64,000 nt of DNA from Alphaproteobacteria bacterium HGW-Alphaproteobacteria-4 (lineage in GTDB: Bacteria > Pseudomonadota > Alphaproteobacteria > Rhodobacterales > Rhodobacteraceae): assembly GCA_002842855.1 (NCBI GenBank), contig PHEE01000008.1, positions 1-64,000 of the forward strand. Reading direction: 5' to 3'. Under the pieces are notes generated by a model that saw only the letters and a list, made by a program, of their open reading frames with translations, was not told the origin of the DNA and did not search any database. Within the stretch, counting starts at the first letter, position 1, and each line of letters begins with the position of its first letter. This document shows, one piece after another, positions 47,202 through 57,158 of this stretch. The translations under genes and the position numbers were made by a program.

Positions 47202-47215
47202 TTGATCCGGATCAT
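47202..47215. promoter_or_regulatory. FNR/FnrL-like box upstream of ppk2
   Basis: TTGATCCGGATCAT matches TTGAT-N4-ATCAA in nine of ten defined positions and ends 56 bases before the ppk2 start, about the same distance as the box in front of the DUF465 gene. It suggests induction of PPK2 at low oxygen; binding is inferred. Confidence 0.6.
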
Positions 47216-47271
47216 TGCGGAGCAGAAACCTGTCCTGAGAATTGCAATAATTCAAAGCCGGGAGATTCTTC

Positions 47272-48312
47272 ATGCGCAATTCCGATCTGCTTGCCGCCGT
47301 GCCGTCCATCGGCTCCGATGTCGCCAAGACCGAACCCGAGGCGCTGCCCTTGCCCGCCACCTCGCCTGAAGGGCCGGAGCCCAAGCAAGACCCCTTGCCC
47401 GCGACCGCGGCAGAGGCGCGTGCAGTGGCCGGTCCCAAGACTTTTCCCAGCCTGACCAGTACGCCGATGGTTGCCAAACCGCCACATGGGGCGCTTGCAC
47501 GTCAGCCGCACCTGCGGCGTATGGGGCGGAGCCGCTATGAGGCGGAAAAGGCGCTTTTGCAGGCCGAGTTGCTGAAGGTGCAGATCTGGGCGCACGAAAC
47601 CGGGCAGAAGTTCGTGCTGCTGTTCGAAGGCCGCGATGCCGCAGGCAAAGGTGGCACCATCAAACGCTTCATGGAACACCTGAACCCGCGATTTGCGCGC
47701 GTGGTAGCGCTGCAAAAACCTTCTGATGCGGAACGCGGCCAGTGGTTCTTTCAGCGCTACATCGGCAGCTTGCCGACCGCAGGCGAAATGGTGTTCTACG
47801 ACCGCTCTTGGTACAACCGTGCCGGGGTCGAGCGGGTCATGAGCTTTTGCACCCCCAGCGAGTACCTTGAGTTTATGCGCCAGACCCCCGAGTTTGAGCG
47901 CATGTTGGTGCGCTCGGGGGTGCGGCTTTACAAATACTGGTTCTCGGTCAGCCGCGAAGAGCAGCGCCGCCGATTCGTCTCGCGCCAGAACGACCCCCTG
48001 AAACGCTGGAAACTCAGCCCGATAGACATCGCGAGCCTCGATAAGTGGGAGGCGTATTCCGAGGCGAAAGAGGCGATGTTCTTTTACACCGACACCGCCG
48101 ATGCGCCCTGGACGGTGGTCCGGTCGGATGACAAGAAGCGGGCGCGGCTGAACTGCATGCGGCATTTCCTGTCAACCCTGGATTACCCCGCCAAGAACCA
48201 CGAAGTGGTCGGCACCCCGGAACCGCTGATCGTCGGCAGTGCCGCCGAAATGGCGCGCCAGCCAGTGCCGATTGTCGTGGGTGTCGAGCACCTGCCCCCG
48301 GGCGCTGTGTAA
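47272..48312 (+). CDS. ppk2: Polyphosphate kinase 2
   Basis: A 346-residue PPK2 of the short (one-domain) type. The Walker A-like loop GRDAAGKGG is at residues 120-128, the lid area is YDRSWYNRAGVERV, and LDKWEAYSEAKEAMF lies near 255. The enzyme moves phosphate between polyphosphate and nucleotides, mostly toward making NTPs. An unusual N-terminus (about 1-80) is Pro/Ala-rich and probably disordered. An FNR-like box upstream suggests low-oxygen control. It complements the ppk/ppx pair at 31.6-35.3 kb. Confidence 0.92.
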   Translation: MRNSDLLAAVPSIGSDVAKTEPEALPLPATSPEGPEPKQDPLPATAAEARAVAGPKTFPSLTSTPMVAKPPHGALARQPHLRRMGRSRYEAEKALLQAELLKVQIWAHETGQKFVLLFEGRDAAGKGGTIKRFMEHLNPRFARVVALQKPSDAERGQWFFQRYIGSLPTAGEMVFYDRSWYNRAGVERVMSFCTPSEYLEFMRQTPEFERMLVRSGVRLYKYWFSVSREEQRRRFVSRQNDPLKRWKLSPIDIASLDKWEAYSEAKEAMFFYTDTADAPWTVVRSDDKKRARLNCMRHFLSTLDYPAKNHEVVGTPEPLIVGSAAEMARQPVPIVVGVEHLPPGAV

Positions 48313-48371
48313 TCGGGCTTAGCCGGGGCTGGCGCCTTGCCCCTGCCGCGCGCCACGGTTAAGCAGCGCGC

Positions 48372-49730
48372 ATGAGCGCCAAGACACCCCTCGGCTACCG
48401 TTCCCATGCACGTGCGCTGCTGGCGCTCGGGGTGCCTTTGATCGGCAGCCATCTTGCGCAGATGCTGCTGCATGTTACCGACACGGTCATGCTGGGCTGG
48501 TATGGCGTTACTGCGCTGGCGGCGGTGGTGCTGGGGTCTTCGGCCTTTTTCATCGTGTTCATCCTTGGCTCGGGTTTTGGCATCGCGGTGCTGGGCATGG
48601 TTGCCTCGGCGCTGGGCGCGGGCGACACCACGCAGGTGCGCCGTGATACCCGCATGGGGCTTTGGCTTTCGGCGTTCTATGGCGTCGCGGTGATGCCGTT
48701 GATGTGGTGGTCGGGGCCGATCCTGCTGGCGGCGGGGCAACAGCCCGAGGTGGCGGCGCTGGCGCAAGACTATCTGCGCATCGCGGGTTTCGGCATGGCG
48801 CCCGCACTGCTCATCATGGTGCTGAAAAGCTACCTCGCGGCGTTTGAACGTACGCAGGTCGTGCTTGCAATCACGCTGTTCAGCGTCGGGCTGAACGCCG
48901 CAATCAACTGGGCGCTGATCTTCGGCAACTGGGGCGCGCCGGAATTGGGTGTTCAGGGCGCCGCGATTGCCACGTTGAGCGTTCAGATCGCGGGCGCCGG
49001 GCTGCTCGCGCTTTATGCGGGTTTGCAGCCTGCCCTGCGGCAGTTCGAGTTGTTCCACCGCTTCTGGCGCCCCGACTGGCAGGCAATGGTCAAGGTGTTC
49101 CGGCTGGGGCTGCCGATCGGCCTGACCGGTCTGGCCGAAGGCGGGCTGTTTCAGGCCAGCGCGCTGATGATGGGCTGGCTGGGCGCAGCGGCGCTGGCCG
49201 CGCACGGCATCGCGCTTGAACTCGCGGCGCTTACCTTCATGGTGCATCTTGGGCTATCCAACGCCGCAACGGTGCGCGTGGGCCGCGCCGATGGCGCGCG
49301 CGATACCCGCGCCTTGCGCGATGCCGCAGCTACCGCCACCGCGATGTCACTGGCTTTCGCGGCGGCAATGGTGGCGCTGTTTCTTGCCGTTCCCGAGTTT
49401 CTGGTGGCGCTGTTTCTCGATGAGGGCAAACCCGGATCTGCCGGGATCATCGCGTTTGGCGCAAAACTGCTGGCGGTCGCCGCGCTTTTTCAGATGTTCG
49501 ACGCGATGCAGGTGATGGCGCTGGGTCTTTTGCGCGGCGTGCAGGATACGCGGGTGCCGATGTGGCTTGCCTCGGTCAGCTACTGGCTGATCGGCATTCC
49601 CGCCAGCTATCTTCTGGCCTTCCCGCTGGGGCTTGGCGGGGTCGGGCTATGGTTCGGGCTGGTGGCAGGGCTTGCCGCCGCTGCGACGCTGCTGATGGCG
49701 CGGTTCTGGCGCGGGCGGCTTGCGGCCTAG
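48372..49730 (+). CDS. MATE-family efflux transporter
   Basis: A 452-residue, twelve-helix protein of the NorM/DinF-type MATE family: the opening LALGVPLIGSHLAQMLLHVTDTVMLG and GLPIGLTGLAEGGLF at the start of the second half are typical. It exports cationic drugs or metabolites using a sodium or proton gradient. It ends four bases into a convergent hypothetical gene (tail overlap). Substrate unknown. Confidence 0.88.
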   Translation: MSAKTPLGYRSHARALLALGVPLIGSHLAQMLLHVTDTVMLGWYGVTALAAVVLGSSAFFIVFILGSGFGIAVLGMVASALGAGDTTQVRRDTRMGLWLSAFYGVAVMPLMWWSGPILLAAGQQPEVAALAQDYLRIAGFGMAPALLIMVLKSYLAAFERTQVVLAITLFSVGLNAAINWALIFGNWGAPELGVQGAAIATLSVQIAGAGLLALYAGLQPALRQFELFHRFWRPDWQAMVKVFRLGLPIGLTGLAEGGLFQASALMMGWLGAAALAAHGIALELAALTFMVHLGLSNAATVRVGRADGARDTRALRDAAATATAMSLAFAAAMVALFLAVPEFLVALFLDEGKPGSAGIIAFGAKLLAVAALFQMFDAMQVMALGLLRGVQDTRVPMWLASVSYWLIGIPASYLLAFPLGLGGVGLWFGLVAGLAAAATLLMARFWRGRLAA

Positions 49731-50143
49731 CTTTCGCCGGCGCCGCCTTTCAGCATCCGCTCGGCCTTGCGCCGCACCAGCACCGTGCGCAAATCGTGCA
49801 TGGCCAGCAGCAGCGCGTCGGTCACTTCCTCAAGCTGCGCATCCGTGGCCTTGGATTGCGCCCAGTGCGTGGTCAGGTTCATACTGTCGACGCTGCGCAA
49901 GATGTCGTCAATGTCGCGGGCCGCCAACAGGGCCAGGCGCCGTGCCAGCCAGTCACGGCAGGCCTCCAGATCGGCCTCGCTCAGTATGCGGTCGCCGTGC
50001 GGCTTGATCTCGCCGTTGCGCACGTTCACGAGCGCGATCTGCTCCATTTCGATCCGCCGCTGGCGGTTCTCGGTATCGACCCGAAACACCGCCGCGCCGT
50101 TCTCGCGGATTCGAAAATAGTATTCCGGCAGATCGCCCGCCAT
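49727..50143 (-). CDS. Conserved-looking hypothetical protein
   Basis: A 138-residue soluble protein I do not recognise. It starts with a beta-rich part (YYFRIRENGAAVFRVDTENRQRR, in part) and continues in helices with DLEACRDWLARRLALLAARD and a basic end. It has no signal peptide or membrane helix. The regular G+C codon bias and the Met after the aspC stop region support a gene. It reads in the same direction as the aminotransferase, 33 bases behind. Confidence 0.65.
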   Translation of the reverse strand: MAGDLPEYYFRIRENGAAVFRVDTENRQRRIEMEQIALVNVRNGEIKPHGDRILSEADLEACRDWLARRLALLAARDIDDILRSVDSMNLTTHWAQSKATDAQLEEVTDALLLAMHDLRTVLVRRKAERMLKGGAGES

Positions 50144-50176
50144 CGGTCCCCCAGTCGGCCCTTTCCGGGCCCTTGT

Positions 50177-51439
<1,263 letters not shown>

Positions 51440-51460
51440 TCAAGCAGGAAAGGAAAACCG

Positions 51461-51874
51461 ATGGATGCCGAAAAACCAGATCAATGGTTCAGCGCCGAGG
51501 TTGCCACCTTTGGCGACAGGCTGGCCGCCGCGCGGGAAGCGGCCGGCATGACGCAAAAAGCGTTGGCCACGCGCCTCGGGGTGCGCCTGACCACCGTGCA
51601 GGCATGGGAAGACGACACCTCCGAGCCGCGCTCGAACCGGCTGCAAATGCTGGCGGGCATGCTGAACGTGTCGCTGATGTGGCTTTTGACCGGTGAGGGC
51701 GACGGGCTGAATGGCCCAGCAGGGTCGGCGGGCAAGGGCGCGCGCGCCGATGTCGCGGCCTTGCAGTCCTTGCGCGAAATCCGCCATTGTGTCACCGACC
51801 TTGATGCGCGACTGGCGCGGCTTGAGGCGCAACTGGTCAAGGCAGAGGGTGGGATTGATGGACGAGACGCGTGA
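51461..51874 (+). CDS. XRE-family regulator
   Basis: A 137-residue protein with a Cro/CI-type helix-turn-helix at about 14-70 (ALATRLGVRLTTVQAWEDD, in part) and a helical, probably coiled-coil C-terminus (LREIRHCVTDLDARLARLEAQL) that could dimerise. No ligand domain is seen. It overlaps the next gene by 17 bases and so is likely co-expressed with the SdhE homologue. Confidence 0.82.
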   Translation: MDAEKPDQWFSAEVATFGDRLAAAREAAGMTQKALATRLGVRLTTVQAWEDDTSEPRSNRLQMLAGMLNVSLMWLLTGEGDGLNGPAGSAGKGARADVAALQSLREIRHCVTDLDARLARLEAQLVKAEGGIDGRDA

Positions 51875-52130
51875 GGCAAGGCTGAAGCGCATGACGATGC
51901 GCAGCTGGCGGCGCGGAATCAAGGAGATGGACCTGATCTTCGGCCCCTGGGCCGAGGTGCATCTGGCCTGGCTCGATGCCGATACGCTGGAGCTCTACGA
52001 GGCGCTGCTGGCCGAGAACGATCAGGACATCTACCCCTGGATCACCACCGCCACCCGCACACCCGCGCATTACGCCGCGCTGATCGACCAGATCCGCACC
52101 TTTGCCCGCACCCGCATCGCTGCGCCCTGA
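51858..52130 (+). CDS. sdhE: Succinate dehydrogenase assembly factor SdhE-like
   Basis: A 90-residue SdhE/SDHAF2 homologue with the invariant RGxxE motif at Arg19-Gly20-x2-Glu23 (WRRGIKEMD). The family helps attach FAD to succinate dehydrogenase. The length is normal. ATG 51858 lies within the 3' part of the XRE gene in another frame, giving a 17-base overlap. Confidence 0.88.
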   Translation: MDETREARLKRMTMRSWRRGIKEMDLIFGPWAEVHLAWLDADTLELYEALLAENDQDIYPWITTATRTPAHYAALIDQIRTFARTRIAAP

Positions 52131-52226
52131 ACTGCGTTGCATTTGATCCGAATTTCGCTCGGCTTAACCGAAACTTGGGGTTTTTGCCCCATTTTTGCCC
52201 CCGGGCAGCGAAAGACGGAGTGATTG

Positions 52227-52724
52227 ATGACGATGCAGACCCCTGTGGTACATGCCCCCCGCTCGGGGTTCTTGTCGGGCTACCTCGACAGTCTGGCAAT
52301 GGTGGAACGGCTCCACCGGCTGCTGCTGGATGTGATCAAGGACGAATTCGAGCGGCTCGGAATTCTTGAAATCAACGCGGTGCAGGCGCTGCTGTTGTTC
52401 AATATCGGTGAGAATGAGGTGACCGCCGGCGAACTGAAAACGCGCGGCTACTATCAGGGCTCGAACGTCAGCTACAATTTGAAAAAGCTGGTCGAAACCG
52501 GCCACATGCACCACCAGCGTTGCGAAATTGACCGCCGCTCGGTGCGGGTGCGGCTGACCCCGAAAGGCCGCGATTTGCGCGATGCGGTGGCGGCCTTGTT
52601 CTCGCGCCATGCCGAGGGCATGGAGGCGCGCGGTGTGCTCGGGCTCGACGCGCTCGATACGCTCAACCTGTCGCTCAGGCGAATGGAGCGGTATTGGTCA
52701 GACCAGATCCGCTATATCTACTGA
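52227..52724 (+). CDS. MarR/LdtR-like winged-helix regulator
   Basis: A 165-residue regulator with a winged helix at about 55-120 (ELKTRGYYQGSNVSYNLKKL, in part) and flanking dimer helices. The pattern, including the EINAVQALLLFNIGENEVT lead, resembles LdtR, a MarR-type regulator linked to L,D-transpeptidase control in Rhizobiales. Start ATG 52227 follows CGGAG; ATG 52233 is also possible, and TTG 52224 unlikely. The target is unknown. Confidence 0.78.
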   Translation: MTMQTPVVHAPRSGFLSGYLDSLAMVERLHRLLLDVIKDEFERLGILEINAVQALLLFNIGENEVTAGELKTRGYYQGSNVSYNLKKLVETGHMHHQRCEIDRRSVRVRLTPKGRDLRDAVAALFSRHAEGMEARGVLGLDALDTLNLSLRRMERYWSDQIRYIY

Positions 52725-52784
52725 GCACGAAACGGGTGCCGTCTGCCCCCCAACCCCCGAAGGTATCTGCGCATTCAAGAAGCG

Positions 52785-53213
52785 CTACCAGTGCCCTGTG
52801 TTGCCCATGCTGGCCCAAGGTTCGGCGGGTCTCTTTGCGGCGCCGTTCTGCAAAAGCTCGATCGAGATGTTGTCGGGGCTGCGCACGAAGGCCATGCGGC
52901 CATCACGCGGCGGTCGGTTGATCGTCACGCCATGCGCCGCCAGATGCGCGCAGGTGGCGTAGATGTCATCGACACCATAGGCGAGATGGCCAAAATGGCG
53001 GCTGTCAGAGGGCAAGCCGGCGTCGCCATCCCAGTTCCAGGTCAGTTCAAGGGCGGCATCCTCTTGCCCCAGCGGCGCGAGGTAGACCAGCGTGAAGCGT
53101 CCTTGCGGGTTTTCGTGGCGCCGGACCTCTTGCAGCCCCAACAGCGCGTAGAACGCCATCGAGGCTTCGAGGTCGAGCACCCGAACCATTACATGCAGAT
53201 AGCGCAAAGCCAT
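52785..53213 (-). CDS. gloA: Glyoxalase I
   Basis: A 142-residue lactoylglutathione lyase of the Ni-dependent GloA type, with all four metal ligands in place: His7, Glu56 (ALELTWNW), His76 (HFGHLAYGVDD) and Glu119 (ISIELLQ). It converts the methylglyoxal-glutathione adduct to S-lactoylglutathione in the cytosol. ATG 53213 gives the common MALRYLHVM start. A hairpin-poor gap separates it from the MarR gene; a partial repeat (CCCCCGAAGGTATCTG) is at about 52753. Confidence 0.9.
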   Translation of the reverse strand: MALRYLHVMVRVLDLEASMAFYALLGLQEVRRHENPQGRFTLVYLAPLGQEDAALELTWNWDGDAGLPSDSRHFGHLAYGVDDIYATCAHLAAHGVTINRPPRDGRMAFVRSPDNISIELLQNGAAKRPAEPWASMGNTGHW

Positions 53214-53270
53214 GTCAGTCTCCTGTGTTCGGGGCCAGTCTAGCGTGCCGGGCGGCAACATGGAACCGCC

Positions 53271-54656
53271 TCAGAAGTTCGAGCGGAAGCCAATGCTGAC
53301 CGACAGCTCGCGCCGCTCGAAGCTTGAAACGTTCGAGCGGGTTTCAAGCGCGCGCAGTTTGACCTGCGGCGCAAACCCGGCGTAGCTGGCGTTTGGAAGC
53401 CACAGGTCGAGTTCGGCGAAGCCGAGCGTTTCCTGCCGCCCGCCGGGAACCGAGATAAAGCCGAGAGTGTAGTCGGGGAAGTCGGAATAGCTCAGCCCGA
53501 ACGACGCGGAAAGCCCGACCGGGCCGATCTGGCGCGCGGGTTGCACGCTGATTTGGGCCGACACGGCGTCGCCGCGCGCGTTGGCGCGGTCGGCTTCGAC
53601 GTGCCGCAGACCGAGGCTGAGGGTGAAGCCGGTGCCATTGCTGGCGACGCCACGCCAGCCGCCGCGAAGCGACGCGATCGACTGGTCGCGCCCCGTGCCG
53701 GGTGCGGCCCGCTGCTCAAACCCCGCGCCATAGAAAAACCCGTGTCCTGCTGGGCTGCGGTCGGCCCCGAGTCGCAGGTAATCATAGGCCACGGCACCCG
53801 CCGACCACGCCCGCCCCGCCGCAAGGTCAAGCGCAACGCTGCCGCCCTTCGCCGGGGTGGCGATACTGTGCCGCAGACCCAGTTCGGCGGAGCTGGCGCC
53901 AAAGCTGCTGTTGCTAATTTCGGTCTCAACAATCTCGCCCGATGGGCCCCGGGTTTCGGTGGTGGGCCTGCCCTCCAGCTCGACCGCGCGCAGCCCCAGG
54001 CTTAGCGACACCTGCGTTTCGCTGGCCTCGGTGCGGCGCAGCCGGTAACCGAGCCGCGCATCAAGCGTGCCGACCACGCCCGGCAGCGCCATTGCATCAT
54101 CGCTGAGCAAACCGGTCAGCGGCACCCCGTCGATCACGTTGTGACGAGAACTCGCACCCGCGTTGACGTTGCTTGAAGGCTGGATGCCGAACCGCAGCTG
54201 CGCGCTCCACGGCGTGGCGGCACGCAACGCGGCCAGCGCGCGTTCGGCGCCCGCGCGGCGCGTGGGGTCGGGTGCGGCATCGGCGGCGTGGCGCAGCCAG
54301 TAGCGCGCCAGCAGCGGCTTGTCGCCCTGCAAGGCTGCGGTCGCCACAAGACGCGCGGATTCGTGCTTTTGCACCTTGCTGCCCGCGGCATGAAACGCGC
54401 CTTGCCCGGCCTGCATCGCCTCGCGCGGGTGGCCCTGCCAAAGCATCACCGTGCCGATCACATATTGCGCAAAGGCATCGCCCGGGCTGACCCTTAGGAT
54501 CGCCCGCGCCAGTTCCAGCGCCTCGGCGTGGCGGCCCGCGCTGGCAGCGGCAAGCGCGGCGATCTGCGCCTGCCCCAGGTCAATCGAGGCCGCCCGCGCC
54601 GGGGCAGCCGCCAGCAAGACGGCCACCAGCCCTGCCGCGATGCGCCTGGCGATCAC
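53271..54656 (-). CDS. Slam-like outer-membrane protein (DUF560 barrel with TPRs)
   Basis: A 461-residue protein with a signal peptide (about 22 residues, ending ARAA), a TPR-like helical part (about 30-150) and a C-terminal beta-barrel (about 165-461) ending in SIGFRSNF with terminal Phe. The barrel opens with the PSSNVNAG box typical of DUF560/Slam. Slams move lipoproteins to the cell surface. A GTG start is used. The gene right upstream encodes a lipoprotein with a TbpB-like barrel pattern, its probable client, eight bases away on the same strand. Confidence 0.78.
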   Translation of the reverse strand: MIARRIAAGLVAVLLAAAPARAASIDLGQAQIAALAAASAGRHAEALELARAILRVSPGDAFAQYVIGTVMLWQGHPREAMQAGQGAFHAAGSKVQKHESARLVATAALQGDKPLLARYWLRHAADAAPDPTRRAGAERALAALRAATPWSAQLRFGIQPSSNVNAGASSRHNVIDGVPLTGLLSDDAMALPGVVGTLDARLGYRLRRTEASETQVSLSLGLRAVELEGRPTTETRGPSGEIVETEISNSSFGASSAELGLRHSIATPAKGGSVALDLAAGRAWSAGAVAYDYLRLGADRSPAGHGFFYGAGFEQRAAPGTGRDQSIASLRGGWRGVASNGTGFTLSLGLRHVEADRANARGDAVSAQISVQPARQIGPVGLSASFGLSYSDFPDYTLGFISVPGGRQETLGFAELDLWLPNASYAGFAPQVKLRALETRSNVSSFERRELSVSIGFRSNF

Positions 54657-54663
54657 CCCGCGC

Positions 54664-55596
54664 TCATGGGAACGGCGCGACCTGCGTGCAGACCGGCAGG
54701 GTGTTGTTCGGCCCGCACTGGGTCAGCACGAACACGCCGTGTTCGCGCTCGTTTTGCCAGTCCTTGTTGAATTCGTCGAGGTTCACGAGGCCCGCGAGCG
54801 AATTGGCCCCGACCCCGCCAAAGATGCCGCCGTAAACGCCGACCCCCGTGTTGTTACCGTCATTGTATTCAGCGCCACCGAGGAATGTGCCGTCGGCGGC
54901 GATGCCGGCACGCACCAGCACGATGTCGGCCAAGGGCAGGCTCTGGTCGATCAGCACGCGATTGTAGATTGCGCCATTGATCGAATCGTCAAGGAAGTTG
55001 ACGTTGAAGAAGATGTCGCCCGAAACCCGGCTCGATTGCGCCGGTATGAGCACCGGGTCGGTTCCGGACAGCACCGGCTTGGCCACATCGGTCGGGCTGC
55101 CGCGCACCACATCGACATTGGTGACCGCCGCATAGCTGCCCGCGTAGGAAACCTGCCCCGCCCCCGGCCCGGTGCCGATGGCCGGCCGCTGAAAGTCGCC
55201 GGTGCGCGCATAGACCCCGCCGCCGAAGTATCTGTTGAACTGGCCGCCATCAGCGACCGTGCTGGCACGCAGCGAACCATCGTCGCTTTGCCTGGCAAGT
55301 GCCACGAACAGCCGGTCAAGCGCATCTTCCTGGATCATGAAGGCGATGTAGCCGCCGGTATCGAGCAATGGCACACGTTCGTAGTCGACAAGGCGAGGTG
55401 TCGAATCCAGATAATTGATGTTCACCTGCAAGGTCGTGCCGTTGAAGATGATCTCGTTCACATTGACCTTGAGCGCTGCGGGGGTTGCCGGGCTGGTGCC
55501 GGGCGTGACGCCACCGCCACCGCCGTCAGTGCCCTCATCGGTGCTGCAAGCACCCAATGCGACCGCTGCCAGCAACGGCACCCAGAATCTTGACAT
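54664..55596 (-). CDS. Probable surface lipoprotein (TbpB-like barrel), Slam partner
   Basis: A 310-residue lipoprotein: lipobox LGAC (Cys17) after [17 protein letters not shown], a Gly/Thr/Pro-rich linker, then beta-rich repeats with a closing [20 protein letters not shown] box like the barrel hairpin of TbpB-type proteins (YGGFYGP-like). One Cys pair lies near the end ([13 protein letters not shown]). ATG 55596 follows GGGAG. With the Slam-like gene next, surface display is likely; ligand (iron carrier, haem or other) is unknown. The opposite-strand thyX gene begins 72 bases away. Confidence 0.7.
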   Translation of the reverse strand: MSRFWVPLLAAVALGACSTDEGTDGGGGGVTPGTSPATPAALKVNVNEIIFNGTTLQVNINYLDSTPRLVDYERVPLLDTGGYIAFMIQEDALDRLFVALARQSDDGSLRASTVADGGQFNRYFGGGVYARTGDFQRPAIGTGPGAGQVSYAGSYAAVTNVDVVRGSPTDVAKPVLSGTDPVLIPAQSSRVSGDIFFNVNFLDDSINGAIYNRVLIDQSLPLADIVLVRAGIAADGTFLGGAEYNDGNNTGVGVYGGIFGGVGANSLAGLVNLDEFNKDWQNEREHGVFVLTQCGPNNTLPVCTQVAPFP

Positions 55597-55668
55597 TATG
55601 CACTCCCGTGCCCAGAAAACCGCTTCCAACATGAGAGTAGCGCTGATTCTGTCACCCCGGAGGGCACC

Positions 55669-56574
55669 ATGCCGCTTACCCCCGAACAGGCCGCCGAGAT
55701 TGCCGAGGCCCGCACCACCCCGCGCCCCACGTTGCGGGCCACATCGCCCGGGATGGAGGCCGAGCTTTATGTTGCGCACGAAATCCTCGACCACGGCCTG
55801 CTGCGGGTGATCGACTACATGGGCGACGATGCCGCTATCTGTCAGGCCGCGCGCGTCTCATATGGGCGCGGCACCAAGGCGGTGACCGATGATCGGGGCC
55901 TGATCCGCTACCTCATGCGGCACTGGCACTCGACCCCGTTCGAGATGTGCGAGGTCAAGTTTCACGTTAAACTACCTGTCTTCGTGGCGCGCCAGTGGAT
56001 CCGCCACCGCACCGCCAACGTCAACGAATACTCGGCCCGCTATTCGATTCTCGACCGCGAGTTCTACATTCCGGCGCCCGAAAACCTCGCTGCGCAATCG
56101 GTCGTGAACAATCAGGGTCGGGGGGAATTGCTTGAGGGCGACGAGGCGCAGCGGGTGCTCGATCTCTTGCGCGATGATGCGATGCGCAGTTTCGACCATT
56201 ACGAGGGCATGCTCAGCCAGGATGGGCAAAAAGGCCTCGCGCGCGAATTGGCGCGCATGAACCTTCCGATGAACACCTATACCCAATGGTACTGGAAAAC
56301 CGACCTGCACAATCTTTTTCACTTTCTGCGCCTGCGCGCCGATACCCATGCGCAATACGAAATCCGGGTTTATGCCGAGAAGATGTGCGAGATTACCCGT
56401 GCCTGGGTGCCGCTCGCCTACGGTGCCTTTGAAGATTACCGGCTGGGCGGGGTGAACCTTTCGGCCCGCGCAAAAGAGGTGCTGCAACGGCGGCTGCGCG
56501 GCGAAGTGGTGACGCAAGAGATGAGCGGCATGAGCAAGGGCGAGTGGCGCGAGTTTCAGGCCGAATGGGGGTAA
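55669..56574 (+). CDS. thyX: FAD-dependent thymidylate synthase
   Basis: A 301-residue ThyX with the signature RHR-x7-S ([11 protein letters not shown]), the dUMP/FAD binding [11 protein letters not shown], and [19 protein letters not shown] near residue 205. It makes dTMP from dUMP using methylene-THF as carbon donor and FADH2 as reductant. The start follows GGAGGGC. No thyA is in the window, so it may be the main thymidylate synthase. Confidence 0.95.
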   Translation: MPLTPEQAAEIAEARTTPRPTLRATSPGMEAELYVAHEILDHGLLRVIDYMGDDAAICQAARVSYGRGTKAVTDDRGLIRYLMRHWHSTPFEMCEVKFHVKLPVFVARQWIRHRTANVNEYSARYSILDREFYIPAPENLAAQSVVNNQGRGELLEGDEAQRVLDLLRDDAMRSFDHYEGMLSQDGQKGLARELARMNLPMNTYTQWYWKTDLHNLFHFLRLRADTHAQYEIRVYAEKMCEITRAWVPLAYGAFEDYRLGGVNLSARAKEVLQRRLRGEVVTQEMSGMSKGEWREFQAEWG

Positions 56575-56578
56575 AGGC

Positions 56579-56598
56579 AAAGGGCCCAAAAGCCCTTT
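56579..56598 (+). terminator. Terminator after thyX
   Basis: AAAGGGC (56579-56585) and GCCCTTT (56592-56598) pair with a CCAAAA loop, just behind the stop, and CC follows the T's. Short but perfectly paired. Confidence 0.7.
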
Positions 56599-56623
56599 CC
56601 GGTTCCCCAATCTGACTTTTGAT

Positions 56624-56641
56624 CTATTGATAAATCAATAG
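56624..56641. promoter_or_regulatory. 18-base perfect palindrome upstream of the DUF2177 gene
   Basis: CTATTGAT-AA-ATCAATAG is a perfect dyad, 115 bases before ATG 56757. Its centre ATTGAT-AA-ATCAAT has the same spacing as the BetI-operator candidate ATTGAC-GA-GTCAAT, and is two bases too short for an FNR box. It is AT-rich in a GC-rich region and looks like a TetR-type operator. Confidence 0.5.
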
Positions 56642-56756
56642 GTTGCAATACTCCCGCGCGTGGCCATACCACCGCGATCCTCATTTTGCCGTGCGGCCCT
56701 TCCCATCTGCCTGCCTCGCGCTACCTCTTTTCCGAGCAGCAATTTTTGGAGCCCCC

Positions 56757-57158
56757 ATGGTCCCCCTCGCGCTTTACGCCACCACCGCCCTGATCTTCCT
56801 CGCCCTCGATGCCGTGATGCTGAGCCGCGTCATGCGGCCGCTGTTTGAGCAGCACATCGGGGGCCTGCTTGCCACAGACCTGCGCCTTGTCCCGGCGGCG
56901 TTGTTCTATCTCGGCTATGTCGCGGGGCTGGTGTGGCTCGTTTCGCTTCCAGCGCTGCGCGCCGGTGCACCGATGCAGGCGCTGATCGGCGGCGCGGTTC
57001 TGGGGGCGCTCGCTTACGGCACCTACGAGTTCACCAATTACGCGACCCTCTCGGCCTGGCACCCCTCGATGGTTGCCACCGACCTGATCTGGGGCACCGT
57101 TCTGACCGGGTTTTCCGCTTGGGCAGGGGTGGCGATCACCCGCGCCTGGGCCGCCTAG
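56757..57158 (+). CDS. DUF2177 membrane protein
   Basis: A 133-residue protein with four helices and the DUF2177 motifs [19 protein letters not shown] near the start, [11 protein letters not shown] near residue 85 and [16 protein letters not shown] near the end. Function unknown. ATG 56757 is chosen because the membrane part starts there. It ends four bases inside the convergent carB gene. A palindromic operator candidate lies upstream. Confidence 0.82.
   Translation: MVPLALYATTALIFLALDAVMLSRVMRPLFEQHIGGLLATDLRLVPAALFYLGYVAGLVWLVSLPALRAGAPMQALIGGAVLGALAYGTYEFTNYATLSAWHPSMVATDLIWGTVLTGFSAWAGVAITRAWAA

Noticed and set aside
56626-56639. TTGATAAATCAA read as an FNR box
   Set aside because: The spacer is two bases instead of four, so it does not fit the FNR family.
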